A DNA stretch of 64,000 nucleotides from an uncultured Bacteroidales bacterium (GCA_949289215.1 CASENC010000011.1:17816-81815), one strand, 5' to 3'. Shown: positions 1 to 9,563, numbered from the stretch's first letter. Made by a program: numbers and translations. Notes: generated from the sequence alone by a model not told the origin.

Positions 1-549
1 ATCGGCGGCCTCGGGTTCCTTTACAAGTTCTTCAGGCTCCACTTTAGGTTGCTCTTGTGGAACTTGAGGCTTGGCTTGGGCCAAAATGTTGTCGAAAGCC
101 TCTGCCGCCTTTGCCAACGGGTCATTGCTGTCGGTTGCCACACCTTCCTGCTCAAGCACTTGTGAATAATCGGGTGGAACAGGATTAAATATCAGCCGGT
201 CAAGCAATTCCAATTCTTTGTCATCATTGCCTCCGTAACGGTCAAGGAACGATGTTATAGTTGTGTCGGTATCGGGTGTCGGAGCTTCTTCCTGCGGTGG
301 ATAAAATCCATTGAAACGTCCGGCATCATCACCGACAAGGTCATGTAATATGGTACGGTCGGGGAAAGCCAATGCAAGTGAGCGCAACACCTCTTCTTTT
401 ACATCCTTGTCGAGTTTACCTTTATTCTGCTGCAAATACAATATCGCAGGGACAACGAAATAAGGATATTCGTTGCGCACGGCATCAAGAGTGTCACTGT
501 CGATAGTGCCACTGTCCACCATGTTGCGTATGTCTTCTACCGTAGCCAT
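1..549 (-). CDS. Conserved hypothetical protein, C-terminus cut by window edge
   Basis: The reading frame opens with ATG at 549 and stays open to base 1, giving 183 residues of an unfinished protein. It starts MATVEDIRNMVDSG and has no signal peptide or membrane segment, so it is probably cytoplasmic. The middle is acidic, and the visible end is rich in Pro, Glu and Lys (AKPQVPQEQPKVEPEE), which looks like a linker. Its ATG directly follows the lptE stop codon, so the two are translationally coupled. In Bacteroidales an uncharacterised protein often sits between lptE and secG; that placement is my recollection and secG lies outside the window. Function unknown. Confidence 0.7.
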   Translation of the reverse strand, partial: MATVEDIRNMVDSGTIDSDTLDAVRNEYPYFVVPAILYLQQNKGKLDKDVKEEVLRSLALAFPDRTILHDLVGDDAGRFNGFYPPQEEAPTPDTDTTITSFLDRYGGNDDKELELLDRLIFNPVPPDYSQVLEQEGVATDSNDPLAKAAEAFDNILAQAKPQVPQEQPKVEPEELVKEPEAAD

Positions 550-1059
550 TTACCAGTTTCCGAAAGTAGCATTGAATATAAGGTCGCACAATTCGTCGCA
601 AATCTCATCACATAACGAGTCTTGCACGTCGATAAGCAACTGGTCGCTTGTAAAGTCGCGATATGCCGAGAATGTCTGGTCAAGGTCCATATCGGGATTT
701 ATGGTGTTTATGTACCTTACCCGCACGGTAATCGTCAGTCGCGTTTGCGAGGCATAGGCATCTTCGGTTACGGCTTGTGGAGAAAGTGCGTATCCGGTGA
801 TTTCACCTTCTATTCGCAAGTCGGTATTGCTTGAATCCACGATGCTCAGGCGTGTTTGCCGTGTTATAAGGTCTTGCAGCTTGTTTTCAAACATCTGCTG
901 CAACGGTGCATAAACCAGTGCGGCACGAATAGGGAAGTTCGACACCGAGATTGTCTTATAGATGCTATAATCGAGTATAGCACCGTTAAAGGTGTAACTT
1001 ATGGAACAAGCCTGCGACACCAAGGCCAAGGTCAATATTAGAAATATGCGCTTTATCAT
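550..1059 (-). CDS. lptE: LPS assembly lipoprotein LptE
   Basis: Codes for 169 residues with a lipoprotein signal (MIKRIFLILTLALVSQAC; lipobox S-Q-A-C, so Cys18 would be lipidated). The body has the Bacteroidota LptE pattern: YTFNGAILDYSIYKTISV near the start, then an alternating beta-rich domain. LptE forms a plug complex with the outer-membrane LptD barrel and helps place lipopolysaccharide in the outer leaflet; this role is known from the family and not shown here. The gene lies 2 bp downstream of the sigma-54 activator and ends directly against the next gene, so it belongs to a tight minus-strand operon. Confidence 0.85.
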   Translation of the reverse strand: MIKRIFLILTLALVSQACSISYTFNGAILDYSIYKTISVSNFPIRAALVYAPLQQMFENKLQDLITRQTRLSIVDSSNTDLRIEGEITGYALSPQAVTEDAYASQTRLTITVRVRYINTINPDMDLDQTFSAYRDFTSDQLLIDVQDSLCDEICDELCDLIFNATFGNW

Positions 1060-1061
1060 TG

Positions 1062-2342
1062 TTATTCGAGCCCGTATTCTTTGATTTTGCGATATAGAGT
1101 GCGTTCCGATATGTTCAACTCCTCGGCAGTCTTTTTACGACGCCCACAGTTGCGTTCAAGCGATTTCTTTATGGTTTCACGTTCGGTGGCCTCAAGAGTA
1201 CGAGCCGAGTCGCTGTTGTCGGCAGCCGGCCCGGGTTTGACAGTTTCGGCGTGTATGAAATCGTCATCGGTGATGCCGTCTTCTATTTCCATCACATCTT
1301 TCACTGTCGAAGTGGGCTTGTAACAGCCTGTTCCCGAATATCTCACGAGCGAATGTGTGTGGTTTTCTTGTTGGGGAATGCAATTGTTTTTCGACATGGC
1401 ATCGATGCGGACGTGCAATTCCTCTATTTCGTGCTGCATTTTAAATATGAGCTTGAATAGCATTTCGCGCTCACGTGTGTAGCTGAATTCGGCAGCCGAG
1501 GCCACTGCCGGCTTATATTCGGTGCTGTATTGGGGCAGATATTTTTTTATATTCTCGGAATCGACGGTGTTTCCGGCCTCAAAAAGAGATACCTGCTCTA
1601 TCACGTTCTTCAGTTGGCGCACGTTTCCCGGCCAACGGTAGTTCATTATGGCTTCTCGGGCCGAATCATCAAATTGCACCGACGGGGTGCCATATTTTTC
1701 GGCAAAATCGTTGGAAAATTTGCGCACGAGCATCAGCACGTCTTTACCGCGTTCGCGTAACGGCGGGATATTGATTTGCACAGTCGAGAGGCGGTAATAC
1801 AAGTCTTCGCGGAACTTGCCTTCGCTCACGGCCTGAAGCATATTCTTGTTGGTTGCAGCCACGACACGTATGTTGGTCTTTTGCACTTCCGATGAACCAA
1901 CTTTGATGTATTCGCCCGATTCGAGCACGCGAAGCAACCGCGCTTGCGTCGTCAGTGGCAACTCGGCTACTTCGTCAAGAAAAATGGTACCGCCATCGGC
2001 CTCTTCAAAATATCCTTTGCGTGACGATATGGCACCGGTGAAAGCACCTTTCTCATGTCCAAACAGCTCGGAATCGATGGTACCTTCGGGTATAGCACCG
2101 CAGTTCACGGCGATATACTTATTGTGCTTGCGTGAACTGAAGTCGTGTATGATATTCGGGAAGAATTCTTTTCCGCTGCCGCTTTCGCCTATGATAAGTA
2201 CCGACAGGTCGATTGGAGCCACTTGCATGGCACGGCGTATAGCCCCGATGAGCGATGGAGCATTGCCGATAATCGAGTAGCGTTGTTTCACGCGCAATAT
2301 CTCGGGAGAGATATTGGCTGATATATTGTTATCGTTGTTCAT
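1062..2342 (-). CDS. Sigma-54-dependent transcriptional activator (AAA+, Fis-type HTH), no receiver domain
   Basis: A 426-residue bacterial enhancer-binding protein. The AAA+ core starts almost at the N-terminus, with Walker A GESGSGKE (about residues 52-59), the sigma-54 contact loop GAFTGA (99-104) and Walker B GGTIFLDEV (117-125). A linker of low conservation (about 300-380) leads to a Fis-type helix-turn-helix at the C-terminus (RRKKTAEELNISERTLYRKIKEYGL). There is no receiver, GAF or PAS domain, so activity is not controlled by phosphorylation of this protein. The start overlaps the acyltransferase stop by 4 bp, and lptE follows after 2 bp. Targets cannot be read from the sequence; the position suggests an envelope link. 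Confidence 0.9.
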   Translation of the reverse strand: MNNDNNISANISPEILRVKQRYSIIGNAPSLIGAIRRAMQVAPIDLSVLIIGESGSGKEFFPNIIHDFSSRKHNKYIAVNCGAIPEGTIDSELFGHEKGAFTGAISSRKGYFEEADGGTIFLDEVAELPLTTQARLLRVLESGEYIKVGSSEVQKTNIRVVAATNKNMLQAVSEGKFREDLYYRLSTVQINIPPLRERGKDVLMLVRKFSNDFAEKYGTPSVQFDDSAREAIMNYRWPGNVRQLKNVIEQVSLFEAGNTVDSENIKKYLPQYSTEYKPAVASAAEFSYTREREMLFKLIFKMQHEIEELHVRIDAMSKNNCIPQQENHTHSLVRYSGTGCYKPTSTVKDVMEIEDGITDDDFIHAETVKPGPAADNSDSARTLEATERETIKKSLERNCGRRKKTAEELNISERTLYRKIKEYGLE

Positions 2343-3181
2343 TTAAACCTCCTCAACGAATATGTTTGTTGTTTCAAAAATTCTCCCAACTGGTCGATAT
2401 CATCGTATTTCGCCAAAGTTTCGGGCATAATCATGTCACCCACCGAGATGTGGAATGTCGCGCCTTTTTTATTGAAAACTTCGGCAGGCAACCTGAGTGT
2501 GCGCAACTGCCAGCTCACAAGCCCAAGGAAATTAAACCATGCGCTGTTGCCGCCGTGGAAGAAAATCGGCACCACCGGTACGCCCAGCATCTTGATGATG
2601 CGTATTACTGATGGCTGCCATTGGCGGTCTTCAAGCCACAAATGGCGGTTTAATTTCGATACGGCTCCGGCAGGGAAAAATCCCAATGGTTCACCACGTT
2701 TCACTTGCATGATGGCTTCACGAATGCCATGCTTTGATACCGCTTGCTTAGCCGGGTCGGACGATGCCAATGCATCCACTGCTATAAAATTGGGACGCAT
2801 TGCGCCTATGTGGTTGAGTATCATGTTTACCATGACCTTGAACTTCGGTCGGCGCGAAGCAATCATATTGATGAGAATAATTCCATCGAGCGCACCATAG
2901 GCATGGTTTGACACGGTGATGAATGCGCCTTGAGGCAGCCGGTCGAGCTCCTGCTCATTATCAATTCGCAATTTTATGTCGAGCTCGTGCAGCAGCCGTG
3001 TGGTAAATTCCACTCCGGGAGTATCGCAATTACGGGCGTGTATGTCGTTTACTTTATCTATCGATAAAATATGAAACAATCGGTCAACCAATTTCTTGCG
3101 GCCTTTGAAGAATGGAGCCATCCGGCATATCTCATCATAGTCAAGCACCATCGGTTTTACCGGTGTCGAGGTATCTTCCAT
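2339..3181 (-). CDS. Lysophospholipid acyltransferase family protein (PlsC-like)
   Basis: 280 residues. The acyltransferase signature H-x4-D is present as NHAYGALDG near residue 101, followed by a GFFPAGAVSK segment matching the substrate-binding FPEG-type motif. These proteins transfer an acyl chain to a lysophospholipid or related acceptor at the inner membrane; the acceptor cannot be told. It is the first gene of the operon with the sigma-54 activator (4-bp overlap) and lptE. A minus-strand TACTTTTG at 3217-3224, about 36 bp upstream of the ATG, matches the Bacteroidota -7 box and is the likely operon promoter. Confidence 0.85.
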   Translation of the reverse strand: MEDTSTPVKPMVLDYDEICRMAPFFKGRKKLVDRLFHILSIDKVNDIHARNCDTPGVEFTTRLLHELDIKLRIDNEQELDRLPQGAFITVSNHAYGALDGIILINMIASRRPKFKVMVNMILNHIGAMRPNFIAVDALASSDPAKQAVSKHGIREAIMQVKRGEPLGFFPAGAVSKLNRHLWLEDRQWQPSVIRIIKMLGVPVVPIFFHGGNSAWFNFLGLVSWQLRTLRLPAEVFNKKGATFHISVGDMIMPETLAKYDDIDQLGEFLKQQTYSLRRFK

Positions 3182-3265
3182 ATCGTAAATGTGTAATTAA
3201 GCGTGTGTCACACTTGCAAAAGTAAGAAAAAATCTGCAATTAGCAGGCAATGGTAACAATATGTT

Positions 3266-4192
3266 TTACAGGTTTGCATTGCGGCGCAAACCGTCGAGGC
3301 GAGTGCGGCGCACGGCACTGTGGGCAAACAAGTGGCGAAACTGCGAGGGTGTCATTTCCGCCATGTCGCATCGAGTGAGCGACAGTAATTCTTCCGAAGG
3401 TGAGAAATCGGGAACCGTCGTCGGCAGTACATTACTGTTATGAGGGCACACAAGTTGGCAAGTGTCGCAGCCATATACCCTGTTGCCGACAACCTTTGAT
3501 ACCCACTCGGGTAATTCCCCGCGGCGTTCTATGAGTTGGCACGAAAGGCACTGCCTTGCATCGAGAGCTATACCATTGTGCAAGGCTCCTCCCGGGCAGG
3601 AGATTTCACATCGGCGGCAATTCCCGCATGATACCCTGCAAGGTTCATCAGGTTCCAGTTCAAGCGTGGTCACAAGTTCTCCAAGGAAGAAAAACGACCC
3701 TCGCCCCGGAAGTATCAAAGTATTGTTTCGGCCTACGAAGCCTATTCCGGCACGTTGTGCCCAATACCGTTCACGTATAGGGGCTGTATCGACACACGGC
3801 CGTGACGCACACCCTGTTTCGTTTTCGACAAAGGCTGCGAGGCGGAACAATCGTTCTTTCACAACCTCGTGATAATCACGCCCGTAGGCATAAAGCGCAA
3901 ATTGCGGAGCATCGGCAGGTTGTCGGCGTGGCGGCAGGTAATTGATTGCGACGCTGATTACTGTTTTTGCCCCTTCGAGCAGCAGGCGCGGGTCGTTGCG
4001 CACGTCACGGTATCGGGTGGCATAATCCATGCAGTCGTTATGCCCGGCTGCAATCCAGTTGTCGTATGCTTCTACAGCCCACTGCTCAACCGGTTCGGCA
4101 CGGGCAAATCCACAGGCATCAAAACCAAGCGACAATGCCATGCTGCGCACGGCTTCGCGCACGTCAAGGTTCCCTGAGCGGCAAAAATCCAT
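3266..4192 (-). CDS. queG: Epoxyqueuosine reductase QueG
   Basis: 308 residues. The cobalamin- and iron-sulfur-dependent reductase of the last step of queuosine synthesis in tRNA. Seen: N-terminal LGFDACGFARAEP, the active-site region DTAPIRERYWAQRAGIGFVG, a ferredoxin-like pair of clusters (CGNCRRCEISCPGGAL and GCDTCQLVCPHN) plus CLSCQ. It lacks the long HEAT-like C-terminal extension of some homologues, as is common in Bacteroidota. The start at 4192 overlaps the end of the upstream deacetylase gene by 29 bp; an internal ATG at 4141 would begin just before the LGFDACGFA block and is the alternative. Co-transcription with the deacetylase is likely. Confidence 0.9.
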   Translation of the reverse strand: MDFCRSGNLDVREAVRSMALSLGFDACGFARAEPVEQWAVEAYDNWIAAGHNDCMDYATRYRDVRNDPRLLLEGAKTVISVAINYLPPRRQPADAPQFALYAYGRDYHEVVKERLFRLAAFVENETGCASRPCVDTAPIRERYWAQRAGIGFVGRNNTLILPGRGSFFFLGELVTTLELEPDEPCRVSCGNCRRCEISCPGGALHNGIALDARQCLSCQLIERRGELPEWVSKVVGNRVYGCDTCQLVCPHNSNVLPTTVPDFSPSEELLSLTRCDMAEMTPSQFRHLFAHSAVRRTRLDGLRRNANL

Positions 4193-4781
4193 ATCCCTGT
4201 TCCATAAGCCACTCTATCGACCGAGGCAAGGCATATTTCATGTTGGCCTCGGCCTTTAGCGAGTCGTGGAATACTATTATCGAGCCGTTACGCGCATATC
4301 GTTTCACATTGTGGAACACTTGCTCGCCGGTGAGCTTGCGGTTGTAATCGCGCGTAACAAGGTCATACATAACTATATTGTAATGATTTTTCAGCAACCT
4401 CGCCGTTCCCCATCGCATAATGCCATGTGGCGGGCGGAACAATGTGGAGCCTATAAGTTCCTCGGCTTCTTTCACGTTGCGCAGATAGGTGCGTGTCGAT
4501 ACCATGGAACTTTGCACGTGGCTCATGGTGTGGTTGCCCACGCTGTGTCCGCGTCGGCGTAATTCGGCAAACAGTTCGGGATTTCTCAACACATTCTCGC
4601 CGACGCAGAAAAATGTAGCTTTAATGCCGTAATGGTCGAGCGTGTCGAGTACCCACGGGGTAACTTCGGGGATAGGCCCGTCGTCAAATGTGAGGTAAAC
4701 CACCTTCTTGCGACGGTTGAGTCTCCACAACGCCTCGGGGAAAAGCATCCGGTACAGTAATGGCGGCTGTTCTATGAGCAT
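4164..4781 (-). CDS. Polysaccharide deacetylase family protein (NodB domain)
   Basis: 205 residues. The NodB motif 1 TFDDGP (about residues 32-37) supplies the catalytic Asp and a metal Asp; motif 2 is HSVGNHTMSH with the metal His residues; RPPHG is motif 3, and VFHDS near the end matches the closing His motif. These metal-dependent enzymes remove N- or O-acetyl groups from glycans such as peptidoglycan or polysaccharide; the substrate is unknown here. No clear signal peptide is present: the chain begins MLIEQPPLLYRMLFPEALWR, so a cytoplasmic or membrane-peripheral location is possible. It overlaps queG by 29 bp. Confidence 0.85.
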   Translation of the reverse strand: MLIEQPPLLYRMLFPEALWRLNRRKKVVYLTFDDGPIPEVTPWVLDTLDHYGIKATFFCVGENVLRNPELFAELRRRGHSVGNHTMSHVQSSMVSTRTYLRNVKEAEELIGSTLFRPPHGIMRWGTARLLKNHYNIVMYDLVTRDYNRKLTGEQVFHNVKRYARNGSIIVFHDSLKAEANMKYALPRSIEWLMEQGYGFLPLREP

Positions 4782-4799
4782 GGTTTGGATTAAATATAT

Positions 4800-4827
4800 G
4801 TAGAGACGCGATTAATCGCGTCTCTAC
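4800..4827. repeat. 28-bp perfect palindrome of the GTAGAGACGC family
   Basis: Arms GTAGAGACGCGATT and AATCGCGTCTCTAC are perfectly complementary with no loop. It lies between the deacetylase start and the end of the DUF2723 gene, both on the minus strand. A palindrome with similar outer arms but a different centre is at 41123-41150. The core GCGATTAATCGC occurs again at 52302-52315. It may act as a transcriptional or RNA-stability hairpin; there is no T-run, so it is not a standard terminator. Confidence 0.85.
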
Positions 4828-4844
4828 TGGAATGAATTGTTATT

Positions 4845-7800
4845 TTATTTCTGTTGCCCGCGCTGGCGGAATTGTATTTGGCGGTTGAAATTAACGCCGC
4901 GTGCTTCAAGCTCATGAACCATATTTTCGGTCTGTTCCTCGCTTGCAATTATGCCATACAGGTCAAGCAAATCCATCAAGTAATGCTGGTCAATGTATTG
5001 GTCGTTGTATGACAAGCGAAGATAATCACTTGCATCGAGCGACTGGCAGAACGCCACATATTGGGCATACAAGTCAATCTCTTTCCCAAGGATATCAAGA
5101 GCCTTCTGTGTGTCGGCTTCGCTTTTACATTCCTCACCTATGATGGCGTAGGCCTGTGCAATGCGCTGCCCTATTTGTATCGAATACCCACACGAGGCCT
5201 CAGGCAGTTTCTCATTCATGAGGTCGAGCACTTCACGAGCCTTGTCATATTTATTTTCGCTGATAAGGGCTGCGGCAAGGTCGGTAATGGTGGAACGTGT
5301 GGTTGTCACCATCCGGCGCACAGTTTCATCAAGGTACAAGTGCCCGTCTTGGTCTTGGTCGAGCCCACCCCAACGGAACTTGGTGGTCACAATGTCATAC
5401 ATCTTTTCGGTGTTAGGCTGAATAACGCCGCCACGCACGTTACCGCGTATGGGTACAAGCTGATAAGCCATACCGGTACATTGCATATACTTTTGCAAAC
5501 CCAGGTAATAACTTTCGGGCACGGTCATTGCGAAGTAAACCGGGCGTTTCCAACCCTCGGTGATGCTTGAATTAATTATATCCAAACTCATTACCTTGCT
5601 CGACGACATGGCCATTTCACGCGCGGTATATTGGTCGGCAAGCATATTGCAATCGATATATTCCTCGATTGCAGCAGCATACTGCGGTTCTACGATACCG
5701 GCATCGACAACGGCTTGTGAATCAACCGGTATATACATAACCGGGTATTTTATTTCGGGCAATTTCCATTCATTGTTTTTGCAGGCAGCCGAATAGTATT
5801 GTTCCAATGACACGCTTACGGGTACCGGAATGGTATCGGGATATATGAAATACCCGTATTGCCGTTCGTTATAGGCATACGTGGTGCCATCTGCCATCAT
5901 CGGCAGCGGAGCCGATTCGTAAGCCGGACGGCGCATTTGGTTGATATACCAGTCGGTGCTAAGGTAGCTGAGGTTAACCACACGCACGTCGGTGCGGAAT
6001 CCCTCCACTTCCTGGCAGTACCACAACGGGAAGGTATCGTTGTCGCCATTGGTGAAGATAATACCATTCTCGTCCACGCTCGACAGGTAATTCATGCCAA
6101 AGTCGCGGGCGGCATAACGCCCCGAGCGGTCATGGTCGTCCCACGTCTGGCTTACCATTTGCAACGGAACGGCCAATCCTACCACACAGGCCACGGCAGC
6201 CACGGCAAGGCTCTTGCGGCTCGTGAAATCTTCTTCGGCGGCATCTTGCTCCTGTTTAGGCTGCTTCTTGGCCTTGCTTAACAAGTACATTACAGCTTTC
6301 CACAAACCGGCAACACCCATGCCCACCCAGATGGCAAAGGCATAGAACGAACCGGCAAAGGCGTAATCACGTTCACGCGGCTGGTTGGGCGTTTGGTTCA
6401 GGTATATTACAATAGCTATGCCCGTCATGAAGAAGAGGAAGAAAATCACCCAAAACTGCTCTATGCCGCGCTTGTCGGTGAACGCCTGCCACAACAGCCC
6501 GAATATGCCCAGCAGCAATGGCAGCATGAAGAACACGTTGTGCCCCTTGTTGCCGGTTGTGAGGTCGGCAGGCAGCAACGACTGGTCGCCCAGGCGTGGA
6601 TTATCGATGAACGGAATGCCGCTCACCCAGTTGCCGTGAGTGATTTCACCCTGTCCTTGTATGTCGTTTTGGCGACCCACGAAATTCCACATGAAGTAAC
6701 GCCAATACATATAGTTAAGCTGGTAATCAATGAAGAACCGCAAGTTTTCGAGCATTGTGGGTTTGGTGCGCATCTCGGTCTTTATGGGAGTTCCGTTCCG
6801 GTCGATTTGCGTTGTTGCAGTCACTTGTTTACCCTTCATGCCTATCCAGTCGCGGTATTGTGCTGCATGAGCCGGGCTGTAAATGCGCGGGAACAGCATC
6901 TTCATTTCGGGAGCATATTCATAAGTCTCGGAATACCCTATTGCCTTGTAGCGGTCGGGCTGGTCGGGCGAAGTCTTCACCTCCTTGGCATACAGCGTCT
7001 TGCCCTGATGCGAAACCGGGCTCATGGTGCCGTTTGCCTGTTCTTGATACACGATGGGTGCATTTAGCGTCTGCCCGTAAAACAACGGGCGGTCGCCATA
7101 TTGTTCGCGGTTGAGGTAACTACCCAGGGCAAACACGTTGTCGGGCGAATTCTGGTCCATCGGGGTCTGAGCCGATGAACGTATGAGAATGAGCGCATAA
7201 GACGAGTAACCAATGAAAATCACCAATATGCTAAGCACCGTTATCGAGAAAATACGCACCGGTATGCGGCGGCAAAGCTTGAACAGGTAATACAGCAATG
7301 CTGCCACAAGCAAAATGGGGAGCAGCCAACCGTCGCCAATGAATAACATTCCCGACAGGAATACGCTCAGGAAGAACGACCACTTGATGGCGGTGGCGTT
7401 GCGCTGCTTGTATAGCTCGTAAAGGCTCCATACAAACACGGCGACAACTACAATTGCATAAATCAGCACGCCGCTGTTAAACGACATTCCGAGCACGTTC
7501 ACACTGAACAGTTCGGCATACTGGGCTGTCTCGATAAAGCCCGGAACCAACCCGTAAAGTATCAGCACGATTATGCCAAACGACACCAACAAGGCCAACA
7601 ACGACCCCTTGACCGATGTATTCTTGAATTTCTTGTAGTAGAATACAAGCACGATGGCGGGGATGCACAGCAAGTTGAGCAAGTGCACGGCTATCGAAAC
7701 GCCTATCACATAGGCTATAAGTACAAGGTAACGGTCGCTGTGAGGCTCATCGGCACGGTTTTCCCATTTCAGGATAAGCCAAAAGACGAGTGCCGTGCAG

Positions 7801-8258
7801 AACGATGAAAAAGCATATACTTCACCTTCGACGGCCGAGAACCAAAATGTGTCGCTCCAAGTGTAAACAAGCGAACCGGCAATGCCGCTGCCAAAGATCA
7901 GCAACATCTGCACAAGCGACATTCCTGTGGCATCGTCTTTAACCACAAGCCTTCTCACGAGGTGAGTTATGGTCCAAAACAGCAACAATATGGTAGCCGC
8001 ACTAAGCAATGCCGACATCGAATTGACGCACATCGCAACGGTCGATGGGTCGCTGCTGAAATTGATGGCAAAACGTGCCGCCAACATGAAGATGGGGTTG
8101 CCCGGCGGGTGCCCTACTTCAAGCTTGTAACCTTGTGAAATAAATTCACCGCAATCCCAAAAACTTGCGGTAGGCTCGATGGTTATCAAGTATGTGACTG
8201 CCGCCACGGCAAACATAAGCCACCCGAGCGCATTGTTGAGAATGTTGTATCTTTTCAT
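4845..8258 (-). CDS. DUF2723 family integral membrane protein (GT-C-like)
   Basis: A large protein of 1137 residues. The first 680 or so residues hold more than ten hydrophobic segments; the rest is soluble. The N-terminal stretch TIEPTASFWDCGEFI (about 27-40), with adjacent Asp and Glu, is the DUF2723 hallmark and resembles the catalytic loop of GT-C glycosyltransferases such as protein O-mannosyltransferases. The C-terminal 200 residues are helical and TPR-like. A role in transferring sugar from a lipid carrier to an envelope acceptor is inferred from fold similarity only. A minus-strand TATATTTG at 8294-8301 is the likely -7 box. Confidence 0.8.
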   Translation of the reverse strand: MKRYNILNNALGWLMFAVAAVTYLITIEPTASFWDCGEFISQGYKLEVGHPPGNPIFMLAARFAINFSSDPSTVAMCVNSMSALLSAATILLLFWTITHLVRRLVVKDDATGMSLVQMLLIFGSGIAGSLVYTWSDTFWFSAVEGEVYAFSSFCTALVFWLILKWENRADEPHSDRYLVLIAYVIGVSIAVHLLNLLCIPAIVLVFYYKKFKNTSVKGSLLALLVSFGIIVLILYGLVPGFIETAQYAELFSVNVLGMSFNSGVLIYAIVVVAVFVWSLYELYKQRNATAIKWSFFLSVFLSGMLFIGDGWLLPILLVAALLYYLFKLCRRIPVRIFSITVLSILVIFIGYSSYALILIRSSAQTPMDQNSPDNVFALGSYLNREQYGDRPLFYGQTLNAPIVYQEQANGTMSPVSHQGKTLYAKEVKTSPDQPDRYKAIGYSETYEYAPEMKMLFPRIYSPAHAAQYRDWIGMKGKQVTATTQIDRNGTPIKTEMRTKPTMLENLRFFIDYQLNYMYWRYFMWNFVGRQNDIQGQGEITHGNWVSGIPFIDNPRLGDQSLLPADLTTGNKGHNVFFMLPLLLGIFGLLWQAFTDKRGIEQFWVIFFLFFMTGIAIVIYLNQTPNQPRERDYAFAGSFYAFAIWVGMGVAGLWKAVMYLLSKAKKQPKQEQDAAEEDFTSRKSLAVAAVACVVGLAVPLQMVSQTWDDHDRSGRYAARDFGMNYLSSVDENGIIFTNGDNDTFPLWYCQEVEGFRTDVRVVNLSYLSTDWYINQMRRPAYESAPLPMMADGTTYAYNERQYGYFIYPDTIPVPVSVSLEQYYSAACKNNEWKLPEIKYPVMYIPVDSQAVVDAGIVEPQYAAAIEEYIDCNMLADQYTAREMAMSSSKVMSLDIINSSITEGWKRPVYFAMTVPESYYLGLQKYMQCTGMAYQLVPIRGNVRGGVIQPNTEKMYDIVTTKFRWGGLDQDQDGHLYLDETVRRMVTTTRSTITDLAAALISENKYDKAREVLDLMNEKLPEASCGYSIQIGQRIAQAYAIIGEECKSEADTQKALDILGKEIDLYAQYVAFCQSLDASDYLRLSYNDQYIDQHYLMDLLDLYGIIASEEQTENMVHELEARGVNFNRQIQFRQRGQQK

Positions 8259-8484
8259 TCGCTATGTGTGTATGCGTATAAAATTCCAAGGTGCAAATAT
8301 ACGGCATAATGCTCGCACCGCGAGCAACTTTGCCGATATTTTATGTTTTTTTCATACGAACAGCGTCACAATATCAATTACTTGGGGATTTTATGTTTCA
8401 GCCATAACGGCGGCTGCCGGTTAAAATTTAAGTGAATTATAAATCCACACGACAACTGTAAACGGTTTGTCCGAATTTAATTTG

Positions 8485-8492
8485 TATTTTTG
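8485..8492 (+). promoter_or_regulatory. -7 box of the acyltransferase-3 gene
   Basis: TATTTTTG matches TAnnTTTG, 23 bp before the ATG. A TTTG at 8466-8469 could be the -33 element, but its 15-bp spacing is shorter than the usual 19-21. Confidence 0.45.
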
Positions 8493-8515
8493 CATAGGAA
8501 ACATATCACTTATAT

Positions 8516-9520
8516 ATGGTTGGCACAGAAAGGAAATCGAATATCGAATTGTTGCGGATTGTGTCGATGCTTGCAATTGTGATGTTGCACATCGGGGCGG
8601 CATCGGTGGGGCTGCCTGAGCCGAAAGGCAACTTGCAGGCTGTTACCGGTCGCGACGTGTGGGTACTCACGGTTGAGGCCTTGTCGATTATCGGTGTCAA
8701 TTGTTTTGCCTTGATTTCGGGCTATTTCGGCATAAAAGCCCGTTGGAGTTCTTTCGTGCGGCTGACGCTGCTATGCGTGGTGTATGCCGTGGGCATTTAC
8801 ACACTGCTTGCCGTGTCGGGGCTTGTGCCTTGGTCGTGGGGCGAATGGATTGAATCGTGGATGGTGTATTCTCACACCGACTTGTGGTATGTTCCGGCCT
8901 ACTTGGGGCTGTTCCTGTTGAGTCCGTTTCTCAACAGTGTGGATTTCAACAAGTGGATATTGGCAGGTTTCATAGCTTTCAACGTGTGGTGCGGTTGGTT
9001 GTGGCATGGGAATTTCAATCCCACCGGCTACACGGTGGTGCAACTTGTTATGATGTACCTGATAGGGCGTTACATAAGCAACCATGTCAATGTCGAGGCT
9101 GGCGGGCACAGGCTGCGTTATGCCTCGCTTGCGGCATATTTGGTGTGCACCGCGCTGATTGTGGTAATGGCGCTTTTTGCCGACAGCCTGTTCACTTATG
9201 CCTACAATTCGCCTTTGGTGCTAGTGTCGTCGGTTGCGCTGTTCTTGTTTTTCGCTTCGCTCGATTTCAGTTCAAAATTTGTCAACCGCCTTGCCGCATC
9301 GGCTTTTGTCGTGTATCTTGTCCATAAAAATCCGTATATTTTCGGCGGGCTGTTGAAGCCTTTTTCGCGCCATGTGTGGGAAAATACGGGCTTGGCCGAA
9401 TACACGTTGTTTTTTGTTGCATTCACCATTGCCATATACTTTGTGATTTTCTTTATCGACAGTGTGAGGGCGGCATTGTTCTCTATCATCGGTGCGGCTT
9501 TCAAGAAAACTCGGGCATGA
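8516..9520 (+). CDS. Acyltransferase family 3 protein (OafA/WecH type)
   Basis: 334 residues with about ten membrane segments. The start contains the family signature ERKSNIELLRIVSMLAIVMLH, with the His (about residue 24) needed for acyl transfer in characterised members. These enzymes O-acetylate or O-acylate cell-surface sugars at the inner membrane. A monocistronic unit: the upstream gene is divergent and lemA starts 44 bp downstream after a stretch with no clear terminator. The glycan it modifies cannot be determined. Confidence 0.85.
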   Translation: MVGTERKSNIELLRIVSMLAIVMLHIGAASVGLPEPKGNLQAVTGRDVWVLTVEALSIIGVNCFALISGYFGIKARWSSFVRLTLLCVVYAVGIYTLLAVSGLVPWSWGEWIESWMVYSHTDLWYVPAYLGLFLLSPFLNSVDFNKWILAGFIAFNVWCGWLWHGNFNPTGYTVVQLVMMYLIGRYISNHVNVEAGGHRLRYASLAAYLVCTALIVVMALFADSLFTYAYNSPLVLVSSVALFLFFASLDFSSKFVNRLAASAFVVYLVHKNPYIFGGLLKPFSRHVWENTGLAEYTLFFVAFTIAIYFVIFFIDSVRAALFSIIGAAFKKTRA

Positions 9521-9563
9521 TATTTGTTTGTTTTGTCATTAACATTTTTAACTAATATAATTT

